Source: Akkermansiaceae bacterium (GTDB lineage: Bacteria; Verrucomicrobiota; Verrucomicrobiia; Verrucomicrobiales; Akkermansiaceae). Taken from it: a stretch of DNA of 64,000 nucleotides. The DNA lies in contig JAQWSX010000103.1 in assembly GCA_029242935.1 (NCBI GenBank), positions 1-64,000 of the forward strand, in the 5' to 3' direction. Both the position numbers and the translations under genes were made by a program. This document shows positions 26,115 to 34,509 of this stretch, piece after piece. Below the pieces are notes generated by a model. The model worked only from the letters and a program-made list of their open reading frames with translations. It was not told where the DNA came from and ran no database searches. How positions within the stretch are numbered: position 1 is the first letter of the stretch; each line of letters begins with the position of its first letter.

Positions 26115-26908
26115 TGATCGAAGTAGTGCTTCATCACCTCCATCACCCCAATACTTCCCGGATTGGCAGCCACTTTCCCGCCTCGCTTCGTCACATAGTC
26201 CCTCACCTCAGAGATGGCATTGGAAGGACACCCGCAGGCCTCACAGATCTCGGGATGCAGCATACTCAGATCATTGTGATTATCACCGACCGCGAGAATT
26301 TTATCGCATTCAAGTCCCCAGCGATTCGCAGCCTCTTGAAGACAAGTGCCCTTACGATAGGCGCGATGACTAAAGCGAAGGTAGATTGAATTGCGCTCAA
26401 AAGTAAGATCACTATGTAAAGCGAGACTTTCGATTGTTTTCAGGATTGCATCCATTTCCTCTTCGGTTGATGAGACGATTCCTGCAGCATCTCCTTCGAC
26501 CGATACCCAACGGGCATCGGTGTTTGCCTCAACGTGATCTTTGATTTTGGCAAGCACTCGCTTGCACCTTCTAAAGAGGCGATTGTGATCTTTCTCACAC
26601 CTCTTATTCCAATTTTCATCAGGAACCCAGCGACCAAATTGCCCGGGAAAGAAAATCTCCCTCTCACGAACGATCACAAAATCTGGGAGGAAGGGGAAAC
26701 CAGCCTCGTTGAGCCCCTCGATCAGCTGATACAAGGATCGACCAGTGGCTATTCCCCAAGCCGCACCATAGGTGGAGCGAACCCACTTCAAGCACTCAAA
26801 GAACCGTTCGTCTACTTCCGACGGACGGTCTTTCATCACCAAGGTGTCATCGAAATCGAATCCGAGAACGGCCTTCCAGACTGGGGGTTCGGTCAGAATT
26901 TTCAGCAC
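26111..26908 (-). CDS. HAD family phosphatase, Cof/sucrose-phosphatase-like (subclass IIB)
   Basis: The 265-residue enzyme starts with GTG at 26908. The HAD motifs are VLGFDFDDTLV (motif I, nucleophile Asp), GIATGRSLYQL (motif II), the conserved Lys in YRKGTCLQEA (motif III) and LAVGDNHNDLSML (motif IV). The cap between motifs II and III (residues about 85-190) is of the C2B type seen in Cof and sugar-phosphate phosphatases. The substrate is unknown. It is coupled to the LysE gene downstream (4-bp overlap) and lies 41 bp after the OmpA-like gene. Confidence 0.87.
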   Translation of the reverse strand: MLKILTEPPVWKAVLGFDFDDTLVMKDRPSEVDERFFECLKWVRSTYGAAWGIATGRSLYQLIEGLNEAGFPFLPDFVIVREREIFFPGQFGRWVPDENWNKRCEKDHNRLFRRCKRVLAKIKDHVEANTDARWVSVEGDAAGIVSSTEEEMDAILKTIESLALHSDLTFERNSIYLRFSHRAYRKGTCLQEAANRWGLECDKILAVGDNHNDLSMLHPEICEACGCPSNAISEVRDYVTKRGGKVAANPGSIGVMEVMKHYFDQ

Positions 26909-26949
26909 GGCTCCAATGAACTAGACTTCACTCCTTACGACAAGCTCGA

Positions 26950-28131
26950 CTATTCCCCTACTGGAATTGCCTTCGGCACCTTCTCATCATCTGGAACCAG
27001 AACGGCTCTGGGGATTTCTCCACCTTCATCATCTTCGACGGGAATGCCTCGTGGGATTTCCTCCGGAGTTTCACCTGGTTTAACCAAGACCCTTCCAGCT
27101 GTATTGTTAGGAGGAATCTTTCGCATCTTGATGTCAACCCGCCGGTTCGCCGCCTGCGCATCACGGTTACCTTCTTTCACAACAAGTTCAGTTTTCCCGA
27201 GGGCGCGAACCACGATAAATTTAGGGTCAAGCTGAAGTGATCTAACTAACCAATCCTTCACCGCTTGACCGCGTTTCAAGGAAAGCTGAAGGTTGAATTC
27301 CTCGCCTCCAAAAGTATCAGTGTGGCCTTCGACCCAGCAAAACATACCCGGATTTCGATCAATTAGCTGAGCCACAGTTAGTAACGTGATACGGGCATCA
27401 TCCCTTAAAGTGTTGCTGTTAAACTCAAAGAGAAGGTCACTTCCAATAGTGGCCTTGTTCTGCTGGAGCTCACCCGGCGACATATTGGCATAGGCGGAAA
27501 GGCCGGTGTAGCCTTTGATTTCACCGGTTGTGTCCCTTCCACCACCACCTTTTAACTTGCCTAAATCTTGAACGACTTTATCGGGATCAAGAACATCGGC
27601 AAGTTGAGTCCCTTCATCGACAATAATCTGGCCTTTCTTGGCCTCGGGGAAATCAATACGAATCTTGCCTGGATCAGGAATATCAGAATCTTCTTGCTCA
27701 CCAACCGTAGGTTTGAGCAAATCCCCAACATTGGCTCCTGCCAAAATGGGCTTTTCAATTCTCATCTCAGGAAACGACATCTCCTCCACTTTAGTGTCGA
27801 TATCGATCTCTATTTCCTGAAGCTCGGCAATGGCAGCCTCCGGATCATCAACCAATTCGCTATCATCGATCGGCCTCTCAAGCTCCTCCTCTGGAGGAAC
27901 CTCCGCAACGTCCTCGAGTTCGGTTTCCGCCATGTTGAGCCGGACCGGCTGCGAAACCCACTCGGTCGCCTCGGAAATCTCGGACTCGTAAAAGGTATTT
28001 CCGGCTTCTACAAGAGCAGCCACATGGATAATGAGTGCCAAGATAACAGCAACGAGAACATACCATCCGAGCCCCTCACGACGCGGAGGAGAGTAGGTGC
28101 TGGCTGTTTCCCAAGGATATTCACGTTTCAT
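26950..28131 (-). CDS. OmpA-family protein anchored in the inner membrane
   Basis: The 393-residue protein has a short cytoplasmic N-terminus, one transmembrane helix (residues about 22-42, WYVLVAVILALIIHVAALVE), a long acidic and proline-rich linker, and an OmpA-type murein-binding domain (residues about 235-340: FEFNSNTLRDDA, FCWVEGHTDTFGGEEFN, AANRRVDIKM). The tail after it repeats a PRGIPVEDDE / PRAVLVPDDE / PKAIPV unit. The topology recalls TonB or MotB-like proteins: an inner-membrane anchor and a periplasmic peptidoglycan clamp. An AGGAG ribosome binding site precedes the ATG. It heads the operon with HAD and LysE. A role in envelope tethering is likely; nothing more specific can be said. 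Confidence 0.82.
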   Translation of the reverse strand: MKREYPWETASTYSPPRREGLGWYVLVAVILALIIHVAALVEAGNTFYESEISEATEWVSQPVRLNMAETELEDVAEVPPEEELERPIDDSELVDDPEAAIAELQEIEIDIDTKVEEMSFPEMRIEKPILAGANVGDLLKPTVGEQEDSDIPDPGKIRIDFPEAKKGQIIVDEGTQLADVLDPDKVVQDLGKLKGGGGRDTTGEIKGYTGLSAYANMSPGELQQNKATIGSDLLFEFNSNTLRDDARITLLTVAQLIDRNPGMFCWVEGHTDTFGGEEFNLQLSLKRGQAVKDWLVRSLQLDPKFIVVRALGKTELVVKEGNRDAQAANRRVDIKMRKIPPNNTAGRVLVKPGETPEEIPRGIPVEDDEGGEIPRAVLVPDDEKVPKAIPVGE

Positions 28132-28226
28132 CTGCTCCTAGTATAACGGCACCAATAACGGGTGCAATTCAAGGTTCATTCACATTTTTACTGTTTTTGC
28201 TCCCCGAACACTCTTAAGAAATAGGT

Positions 28227-29531
28227 GTGAGCTGCTCAGTTTCAGGAATTGGTTTGGCCGGATTTGGCACTGTCGGGTCCGGAGTTTGGAACATCCTTAA
28301 GGAACATGGGGGGCTCATTGAGTCTCGCTCCCAAGGATCTGCTGCCATGGAAATTCGACAAATCGCGGTTCGCGATTTGTCGAAAAAACGGGAAGGAGAT
28401 GCTCCCGCCGAATTATTCACCACGAATCTCATGGAGGTCGTCGAAAATCCCTTGATTGATATTGTGGTGGAATTAATCGGAGGGACAAAAGCTGCTTTCA
28501 ATCTCGTTGCAGAAGCTTTGAAGGCTGGAAAACCCGTGGTGACAGGAAATAAGGCGCTTCTGGCAGAACGAGGCCCCGAGCTCTTTGCCCTTTCAAAAGA
28601 AAACAATACTCCGATTTATTTCGAAGCCGCTGTCGCCGGAGGAATCCCCATCATAAAAGCGGTGCAGCAATCTTTTGTGGGCAACCGAATTGAATCAATC
28701 GCTGGAATTATCAACGGGACTTCCAACTACATTTTGCAGCGCATGACCGAAGCGGGCTTAGGCTACCCAGAGGCACTCAAAGAAGCCAAAGAACTTGGCT
28801 ATGCAGAGGCAGACGAAACTCTCGACGTAAATGGGTGGGATGCTGCTCACAAGGCTATTATTATGGGATCATTGGCACATGGATTCCTGATCAACTACAA
28901 GAATGTTTATGTTCGCGGCATCGAGAAGGTCACGCCTCTCGATATTAAATTTGCCTCAGATCTCGGCTACGTAGTCAAACTTCTATCACTTGTCATCGCG
29001 AACAAGGGTGGTGGAATCGAGATTCGGACCCAACCTTCCTTCCTTTCAAAAACTCACATCCTAGCCTCTGTGCACGGCGTTTTTAATGCCGTGGCAATCA
29101 AGGGTGATCATTTGGGCGAGTCGCTTTTCTACGGCCGCGGCGCCGGACAAGGTCCCACTGCTTCTTCCGTTGTCTCCGATTTAGTCGAGGCTGCTCGCAG
29201 TTCAGACAACAAGATGGGGTTTCTCCCTTATCATGATTTAGGTGACTTAGTGGACATCGATGATACCGCGACTTCATACTACGTCCGATTTTCTGTCACC
29301 GATCGCCCCGGCGTGATCGCGGATATTGCCAGCGTTCTTGCGAAGCACGAGATCGGAATCTCCGGGACTCACTCACCCGTTGATGCAGATAATCCCGACG
29401 CGGATTTCGTTGAGATGGTCTTCCTTCTTCACACCTGCCCCTTTGGAAAGCTGAAACAAGCTCTTGCCGAAGTTGAAACCCTCGACTGCCTCACCAATAG
29501 ACCTGTGGTCTTTCGAATCGAGACACTCTGA
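28227..29531 (+). CDS. hom: Homoserine dehydrogenase
   Basis: The 434-residue enzyme reduces aspartate semialdehyde to homoserine for threonine and methionine synthesis. The NAD(P) motif is GLAGFGTVGSGVW; the family signature region includes PVVTGNKALLAERG, AAVAGGIPIIKAVQQS, GIINGTSNYILQRM and AEADETLDVNGWDAAHK. A C-terminal ACT domain (SVTDRPGVIADIASVLAKHE) suggests feedback control by threonine. The start is GTG at 28227. An exact 14-bp inverted repeat lies in codons 43-53 without changing the usual protein length. lysC follows on the same strand after 207 bp. Confidence 0.97.
   Translation: MSCSVSGIGLAGFGTVGSGVWNILKEHGGLIESRSQGSAAMEIRQIAVRDLSKKREGDAPAELFTTNLMEVVENPLIDIVVELIGGTKAAFNLVAEALKAGKPVVTGNKALLAERGPELFALSKENNTPIYFEAAVAGGIPIIKAVQQSFVGNRIESIAGIINGTSNYILQRMTEAGLGYPEALKEAKELGYAEADETLDVNGWDAAHKAIIMGSLAHGFLINYKNVYVRGIEKVTPLDIKFASDLGYVVKLLSLVIANKGGGIEIRTQPSFLSKTHILASVHGVFNAVAIKGDHLGESLFYGRGAGQGPTASSVVSDLVEAARSSDNKMGFLPYHDLGDLVDIDDTATSYYVRFSVTDRPGVIADIASVLAKHEIGISGTHSPVDADNPDADFVEMVFLLHTCPFGKLKQALAEVETLDCLTNRPVVFRIETL
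28354..28384. repeat. Perfect 14-bp inverted repeat inside hom
   Basis: TTCGACAAATCGCG (28354-28367) and CGCGATTTGTCGAA (28371-28384) are exact reverse complements separated by GTT. The element lies within the coding sequence for residues 43-53 of homoserine dehydrogenase and is followed by AAAA. It would form a very stable RNA hairpin early in the message. No second copy was seen in this window. Confidence 0.9.
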
Positions 29532-29738
29532 CGCGATCGAAGGACACAAATTCTGATCAAAAAATTGCACCACGGAGCCGACGAGTGCTAGCTCAAATCC
29601 CTTTCGTTTAGGATCATTCGTAGCCATCGCTAGTTTTTCGATCCTTTTGTTGAATTTTCGATTTTTCATCCCATACGGTGGTTTTTGCTTCTGCTCTTGC
29701 TTGCTATCGTTCTCCTCAAGCCTTAAGCAAAGATATCC

Positions 29739-30956
29739 ATGGCACTTATTGTCCAAAAATACGGTGGAACCTCGGTTGGGTCCATTGATCGCATTAAAAA
29801 TGTGGCCAACCGCATCAAGGCTGAGCGCGTAAAAGGCCATCAGGTTGTTGCGGTAATTTCTGCTATGGGTGGCGAAACCGATAAACTCATCGCCCTTGCC
29901 ACTGAACTCTCCCAGCAGCCCATAGAGCGAGAGCTTGATGTCCTTCTCTCGTCTGGCGAGCAGCAATCCATCGCCCTCCTCACAATCGCGCTAAATGAAA
30001 TGGGTATCGAGGCAATTTCAGCAACTGGCCGTCAGGCTGGAATCCTAACTAGCGGGTCGCACACCCGTGGACGAATCGAGAAAATTGAGCCAACTTTGAT
30101 CAATCGATATCTTGAGGAGGGCCTAACTGTCGTGGTTGCCGGGTTTCAGGGAATCACTGAAGAGGGTATGATCCATACTCTTGGGCGTGGAGGATCGGAT
30201 CTTTCAGCGATCGCCGTCGCATCTTCTGTTAAAGCCGATCTATGCCAGATCCTAACTGATGTTGATGGAGTTTACACCGCCGATCCTAGAGTCGTTGGAA
30301 AAGCGCGGAAACTTCCGGAAATTTCTTACGACGAACTTCTCGAACTCGCCTCTGTCGGAACCAAGGTTATGCAATCCCGTTCTGTCGAATTCGCCAAAAA
30401 ATATGGCGTGAGATTTGAGGTTAAATCATCACTTAATAATAACCCGGGGACCATTGTCACCGAAGAACACGAAGCCATGGAATCAGTTGTCATTCGCGGA
30501 GTCTCAATCGAGCGCTCCCAAGCCCGAGTTACCATCACCAACATCCCTGACACTCCAGGAATGTCTGGTCGCATTCTTGGCGCACTCGCTGAGGCTGAGG
30601 TGAATATCGATATGATCGTCTCAAATATCGCTAGTGATAAGTTGGCACGACATTCCTTCACGATGCACACAAACGATCTCGGTCGAGCGCAAAGCGCTCT
30701 GAAACCAGTCCTTGCCGAGCTCTCCGGAGATGCCGCTATAGAAACCGAAGCCGGTATTGCCAAGCTTTCGTGTGTCGGAATCGGCATGCGTAGCCATTCC
30801 GGAGTCGCTGCCCAGATGTTCGAAGCATTGGGTGAAGCTGGGGTCAACATTGGAATGATTTCGACATCAGAGATTAAAATCTCAGTCACCGTCGAAGAGG
30901 ACCAGATTGAGGAGGCCGCAAGAGTCGTTCACACAGCCTTTGGGCTGGATGCGTAA
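29739..30956 (+). CDS. lysC: Aspartate kinase
   Basis: The 405-residue enzyme phosphorylates aspartate, the first step toward lysine, threonine and methionine. The kinase domain has [15 protein letters not shown] at the start, [16 protein letters not shown], and [15 protein letters not shown]. Two ACT domains occupy the C-terminal 150 residues ([20 protein letters not shown] and [20 protein letters not shown]), as in the LysC alpha type controlled by lysine and/or threonine. It follows hom on the same strand. The 207-base gap between them is T-rich with no recognised riboswitch. Confidence 0.97.
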   Translation: MALIVQKYGGTSVGSIDRIKNVANRIKAERVKGHQVVAVISAMGGETDKLIALATELSQQPIERELDVLLSSGEQQSIALLTIALNEMGIEAISATGRQAGILTSGSHTRGRIEKIEPTLINRYLEEGLTVVVAGFQGITEEGMIHTLGRGGSDLSAIAVASSVKADLCQILTDVDGVYTADPRVVGKARKLPEISYDELLELASVGTKVMQSRSVEFAKKYGVRFEVKSSLNNNPGTIVTEEHEAMESVVIRGVSIERSQARVTITNIPDTPGMSGRILGALAEAEVNIDMIVSNIASDKLARHSFTMHTNDLGRAQSALKPVLAELSGDAAIETEAGIAKLSCVGIGMRSHSGVAAQMFEALGEAGVNIGMISTSEIKISVTVEEDQIEEAARVVHTAFGLDA

Positions 30957-31046
30957 GAGAACAACTATCAACAGGTTTTCGAAACTCTGCTTTAAGAAAG
31001 CTGCCAATTCAATTGGACGGAATCGTATCTCTTAAAAGAATTGTCT

Positions 31047-31733
31047 CTAGCGACCCCGACGCTTGGGTTTGTCAAATTCAAGGTATGTGATGCCTTGAAC
31101 TTTTCGTTTCTCATCGAACCTACTGACTTTCATCGTTTCGACCGTGAAGACTCCATTTACTTTCATCACGTCAATGATTTCAAATTGCTTCAGCGGTCGT
31201 CGACCTGGCCTCGGACCGTATCCGACAACTCTGGCAAGAGCTCGATGCTTTTTTGTCACCCAAATACTCACTTCGCGGTAGCTCCCGGTTTTCTCCGGAT
31301 TAACGACATGGATTCTCCAGCAATTCTCAAGGCCAATTTTTTGACTTCCCGCATGCTGAGGGTTGGGCCAATAAAGAAATTTTAAAGCAAGGTCTTCGTA
31401 TGTCACATCCGTGTCCGCGATTGATGCCCCAATCTTGTTGGCGGGAAACCGTTTCGCTTTACCATCATCAATATCCCAAAACTCCTGGTCATTTTCTTTC
31501 AATCGAAGATGAAAGCCTTCGGCACCACCATTTAAGGTAAATTGGATATCTTTACCTCGAAGAAACAAGTTGAGGGGAACCTTATTTGCCCCCTTGCGAA
31601 GAACTCCGGTAAGTGTTTGCTCTTTCTGGAGAATAGTGACCTGGCGGACGGACTCCATAATCTCTCTAGCGCTCTGTGCTGACGCAAGAGATGATAAAAT
31701 CATCATGAGAATGATTGTAGACCGTTTCTTCAT
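31047..31733 (-). CDS. Outer membrane lipoprotein-sorting protein (LolA-like)
   Basis: The 228-residue protein has a signal peptide (MKKRSTIILMMILSSLASAQS) and a LolA-like half-barrel of the type annotated 'outer membrane lipoprotein-sorting protein'. Segments seen are LRGKDIQFTLNGGAEGFHL, VTYEDLALKFLYWPN, CWRIHVVNPEK and REVSIWVTKKHRALARVVGY. It may carry lipid or lipoprotein through the periplasm, but members of this subgroup are not canonical LolA. It converges with lysC, separated by 90 bp. Confidence 0.78.
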   Translation of the reverse strand: MKKRSTIILMMILSSLASAQSAREIMESVRQVTILQKEQTLTGVLRKGANKVPLNLFLRGKDIQFTLNGGAEGFHLRLKENDQEFWDIDDGKAKRFPANKIGASIADTDVTYEDLALKFLYWPNPQHAGSQKIGLENCWRIHVVNPEKTGSYREVSIWVTKKHRALARVVGYGPRPGRRPLKQFEIIDVMKVNGVFTVETMKVSRFDEKRKVQGITYLEFDKPKRRGR

Positions 31734-31927
31734 GCTGCTTTTTTAACAGTTCGTTAATTGAGACAGCAAGCTGAAACAATTTATTCAATGAATAGTTCAG
31801 AAGACTGAATATTATTTTTAAAAATCATCTCACTTTTTGCAGTTTTGATCGACTTGGAGCTTGCCCAAACTACACATCATCCCGTTGCATCTAGCATCGC
31901 GTCGCGTTTTTGCATAAAAATTGTATC

Positions 31928-32917
31928 ATGAGCCTCCGCAATCAACTTTCTGATCTTCTTTCCGAAATCCTTCCTTCTAATCCGAAGGACTCGATCAAAG
32001 GGACAGAATTAATTCGCCTGCTTCGAATAAGCCTTGATGGAGAATATTCTGATGCCTCGCTACGTTATCACTTTTCGGTGATGTCATGCGATCCAAACTC
32101 GCCCATCGCGAAGGTCGAAAAGGGTCAAGGATACTATAAAAGAGGAGCTGCGGTTCCCGCCCTCTCAAGTGCTAAAGGCTTACTAGCGATGACTCAGGGT
32201 AGACTTGATGATCTCGACGATAGCTCTTCAGTCGATAAAGCCATGCTACGTCTCAGCAAATTTCGGGCAATCGTTCAAAAATACGCTGAGACCAAAAGCG
32301 TTTTCACTTTCGAATTTCGGGAGTCGCTCTCAATCGAAGCTCCCCTTGGAAACCTTTGGAAATTCCCCGAAATGGTGCTCATCGACTGGGAGCATGGTGA
32401 GTTTGATGAAGATGGTCTTGCGCTTGATCCTGCCCATCTCGCGCTCAAACAAACTCTTGGACTTCCTCCCTACCATCTCAGCTCCATTCGGATGCGCGTT
32501 GAGACCAGTCACGATAATTTTCGTGAAGATTTGTTCCAAACCATGAGTGGCTCGATGTGGGCCAACGAGGGGATTCTATATTTAGCCGACAGCATATCGG
32601 ATGAATCACTGGGAGATCAGGTCCGGGCTCTAGCCAGTGAACTGGGGATCGGCGTAGTGAGTTTTGGCTTGTCGCCAAACGATCTCGATGATCTCCCACA
32701 TCCTGCACAGATCCAAAACGCCATTGATCGCGAAACGGAAGCGTTGATGGGAAGACTTCATGTCGAAAAGATTGCTCCAGCGAAGCGTCGGACACACTGT
32801 GGATGGGAATCACTTCAGTCACTTCGTAATGATCATCTTGAGATGAATCAGCTGCTTGCTTGGCTGGGCGGTTCCTTGGAAAACGGCAAAGTTAAGCCGT
32901 TTCAAGCCCTCCGCTAA
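31928..32917 (+). CDS. Unrecognised protein with N-terminal winged-helix-like region
   Basis: I do not recognise this 329-residue protein. The ATG at 31928 is the likely start; 31910 adds six residues. Residues about 20-75 (KGTELIRLLRISLDGEYSDA, then ASLRYHFSVM and KVEKGQGYYKR) look like a DNA-binding winged helix with its wing. The central part (residues 130-200) has FEFRESLSIEAPLGNLWKFP then EMVLIDWEHG. Further on, NEGILYLADSISDESLGDQV and ASELGIGVVSFGL have the strand-helix-strand pattern of the last part of PD-(D/E)xK nuclease-like folds. A nuclease or a regulator are both possible. There is no signal peptide. It stands alone, divergent from the LolA-like gene. Confidence 0.6.
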   Translation: MSLRNQLSDLLSEILPSNPKDSIKGTELIRLLRISLDGEYSDASLRYHFSVMSCDPNSPIAKVEKGQGYYKRGAAVPALSSAKGLLAMTQGRLDDLDDSSSVDKAMLRLSKFRAIVQKYAETKSVFTFEFRESLSIEAPLGNLWKFPEMVLIDWEHGEFDEDGLALDPAHLALKQTLGLPPYHLSSIRMRVETSHDNFREDLFQTMSGSMWANEGILYLADSISDESLGDQVRALASELGIGVVSFGLSPNDLDDLPHPAQIQNAIDRETEALMGRLHVEKIAPAKRRTHCGWESLQSLRNDHLEMNQLLAWLGGSLENGKVKPFQALR

Positions 32918-33090
32918 CCTTCCAACTGGAAAACTTATCGTCATCTTGGGTGCTTTCTGAACGAAAAGTTGAACACTCTACCACCTCTGGAATTATTTGC
33001 TCCGCCCGTGGTGCAAGCAACATTGCAGCCTTCAAATAGAAGTCTCTCAAAAGATCCACTTTCACTATTGAGACCTAATCGAGCGCGTCT

Positions 33091-34161
33091 CTAAAGAAAG
33101 CTTGTAAATCCTTTAACCGTGTCTTCATCGAGTTGATTTACCATGGCAATAGTCAGAGCCACCATGGCATGATAATCAGATGCGCAAATGATCGCATTAT
33201 GAGAATGAATATACCTTGCTGGAGTGCCCAGAACGACACTGGGAATACCCTCGTTGGCTAAAGTAAAAGACCCCGCGTCTGTCCCACCACTTGAACGAAC
33301 GGTTACCTGATGTGAAATCCCCGCACGACGGGCGGTCTCGATGGCAAACTGAGCTAAACGTGGATTCATGATCGCACTGGGATCGTGGAGACGGATCTGT
33401 ACACCGCCTCCTAGAACGCCCTGGGACTCGTTTACAGGCATTCCGGGAGTATCATCTGCCGGTGGTCCTTCCAAAACAATAGCGACATCTGGTTTGGTGA
33501 CATTCGCGAGGGTTTTAGCCCCTCTGAGTCCAAGCTCTTCCTGAACGGAACCTGCGCTGATCAGCTGGCAACCTGAAGCTTCGGCGGATTGTCCGACCTG
33601 AATTGCTCCTGCCATTCCGACCCGATTATCAAAAGCTTTCGTCATATACCAGTCCGGCTGATGCATTGGGGTCCAGGGGCTCCATGGCGCAATAGGATCC
33701 CCAAGTTGAATCCCCCATTTTTCTACTTCATCCCGCGACCGAGCCCCGATATCAACGAACATATTGGACACCCCAATGACCCGGTTCCGCTCTGCCTCCC
33801 CTAAAAAGTGTGGAGGTTTTGATGCAATCGTCCCAATGATCTTAACACCCTCTTGATTCCTAACTTCAACCCGCTGGGACAGGAGAGTGTGCCCCCACCA
33901 ACCGCCAACGGTCACCATTTTGAGATAGCCATTCGGAAGAATATTCTGAACTCTAAAACCCACCTCGTCCATGTGCCCCTCCACCATCACTTTCGGTCCA
34001 GGAGAATCTCGGACGCAATAAACCGAGCCATTCTTATCAGCTCCAAACTCACCGTAGCCATCCAGCTCATTCAGGAAAATTTCTCTTACTTCGTCTTCGT
34101 AACCAGGAACACTGTGAGCTTGGGTTAGAGATTCAAGTAGTTGAAGACCTTTGGCTTGCAT
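33091..34161 (-). CDS. M42 family metallopeptidase (glutamyl aminopeptidase/deblocking aminopeptidase)
   Basis: The 356-residue enzyme has the M42 dinuclear metal site: MVEGHMDEVGFRV (His and the following Asp), KAFDNRVGMAGA (bridging Asp), SAGSVQEELGLRGAKT (catalytic Glu and metal Glu), the AIVLEGPPADDTPG region and RYIHSHNAI (His). Such TET-type aminopeptidases form dodecameric cages and trim peptides in the cytoplasm. No signal peptide is present. It is a single gene divergent from typA. Confidence 0.93.
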   Translation of the reverse strand: MQAKGLQLLESLTQAHSVPGYEDEVREIFLNELDGYGEFGADKNGSVYCVRDSPGPKVMVEGHMDEVGFRVQNILPNGYLKMVTVGGWWGHTLLSQRVEVRNQEGVKIIGTIASKPPHFLGEAERNRVIGVSNMFVDIGARSRDEVEKWGIQLGDPIAPWSPWTPMHQPDWYMTKAFDNRVGMAGAIQVGQSAEASGCQLISAGSVQEELGLRGAKTLANVTKPDVAIVLEGPPADDTPGMPVNESQGVLGGGVQIRLHDPSAIMNPRLAQFAIETARRAGISHQVTVRSSGGTDAGSFTLANEGIPSVVLGTPARYIHSHNAIICASDYHAMVALTIAMVNQLDEDTVKGFTSFL

Positions 34162-34509
34162 GCCAATGCTTTAGCAAGGTGGACTTGATAATTAAATGCG
34201 AAAACTCAAGACACTCTCCCGGAAAGATGATCTTTTCCAAATTAAGGTCTCAAAAGCGCGGCGCTTTCTTGTTTACCTCGCTGATTAGGATCTTTTAAAC
34301 CTTGGCGATCGTGATAACTCGCAGGATTCTTCTCCTTCTGTCTCCCCATTATGGGCAACCTCTTGTCAAAATGATTCCTTAAACCGCATCAATATAGCGA
34401 GAATGAATTTAGCTTCGATCGAGCGATTTCTTGCTATTACTTCGTTTCTGAGGCAAGGAGCGCACGTTGCGCCTTATCAAGGCTCTGCATAATTCCATCC
34501 GCCACCGAC
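34162..34509. other. Divergent intergenic region between M42 peptidase and typA
   Basis: These 348 bases hold no gene that I can support. Three short palindromes are visible: GGAAAGATGATCTTTTCC (34221-34238), AAAGCGC-G-GCGCTTT (34253-34267) and, close to typA, GCGCA-CGT-TGCGC extended by AGG/CTT across a bulge (34456-34475). Both flanking genes read outward, so promoters for both must lie here, but no clear -35/-10 pair stands out. The typA-proximal hairpin would be in its 5' untranslated region. Confidence 0.5.

Noticed and set aside
26534..28146. Long antisense frames opposite the HAD and OmpA-like genes
   Set aside because: They have no domain, signal or start context and mirror the codon pattern of the real genes on the other strand.
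28380..28410. A mobile REP-like insertion in hom coding for REGDAPAEL
   Set aside because: Other homoserine dehydrogenases have a similar KPREGVAPELL-type segment at the same place and length, so nothing seems inserted. The 14-bp palindrome nearby is kept as a separate finding.
34253..34267. AAAGCGC-G-GCGCTTT as an intrinsic terminator
   Set aside because: It lies between divergent genes, has a one-base spacer and lacks a proper T run, so a terminator makes no sense here.
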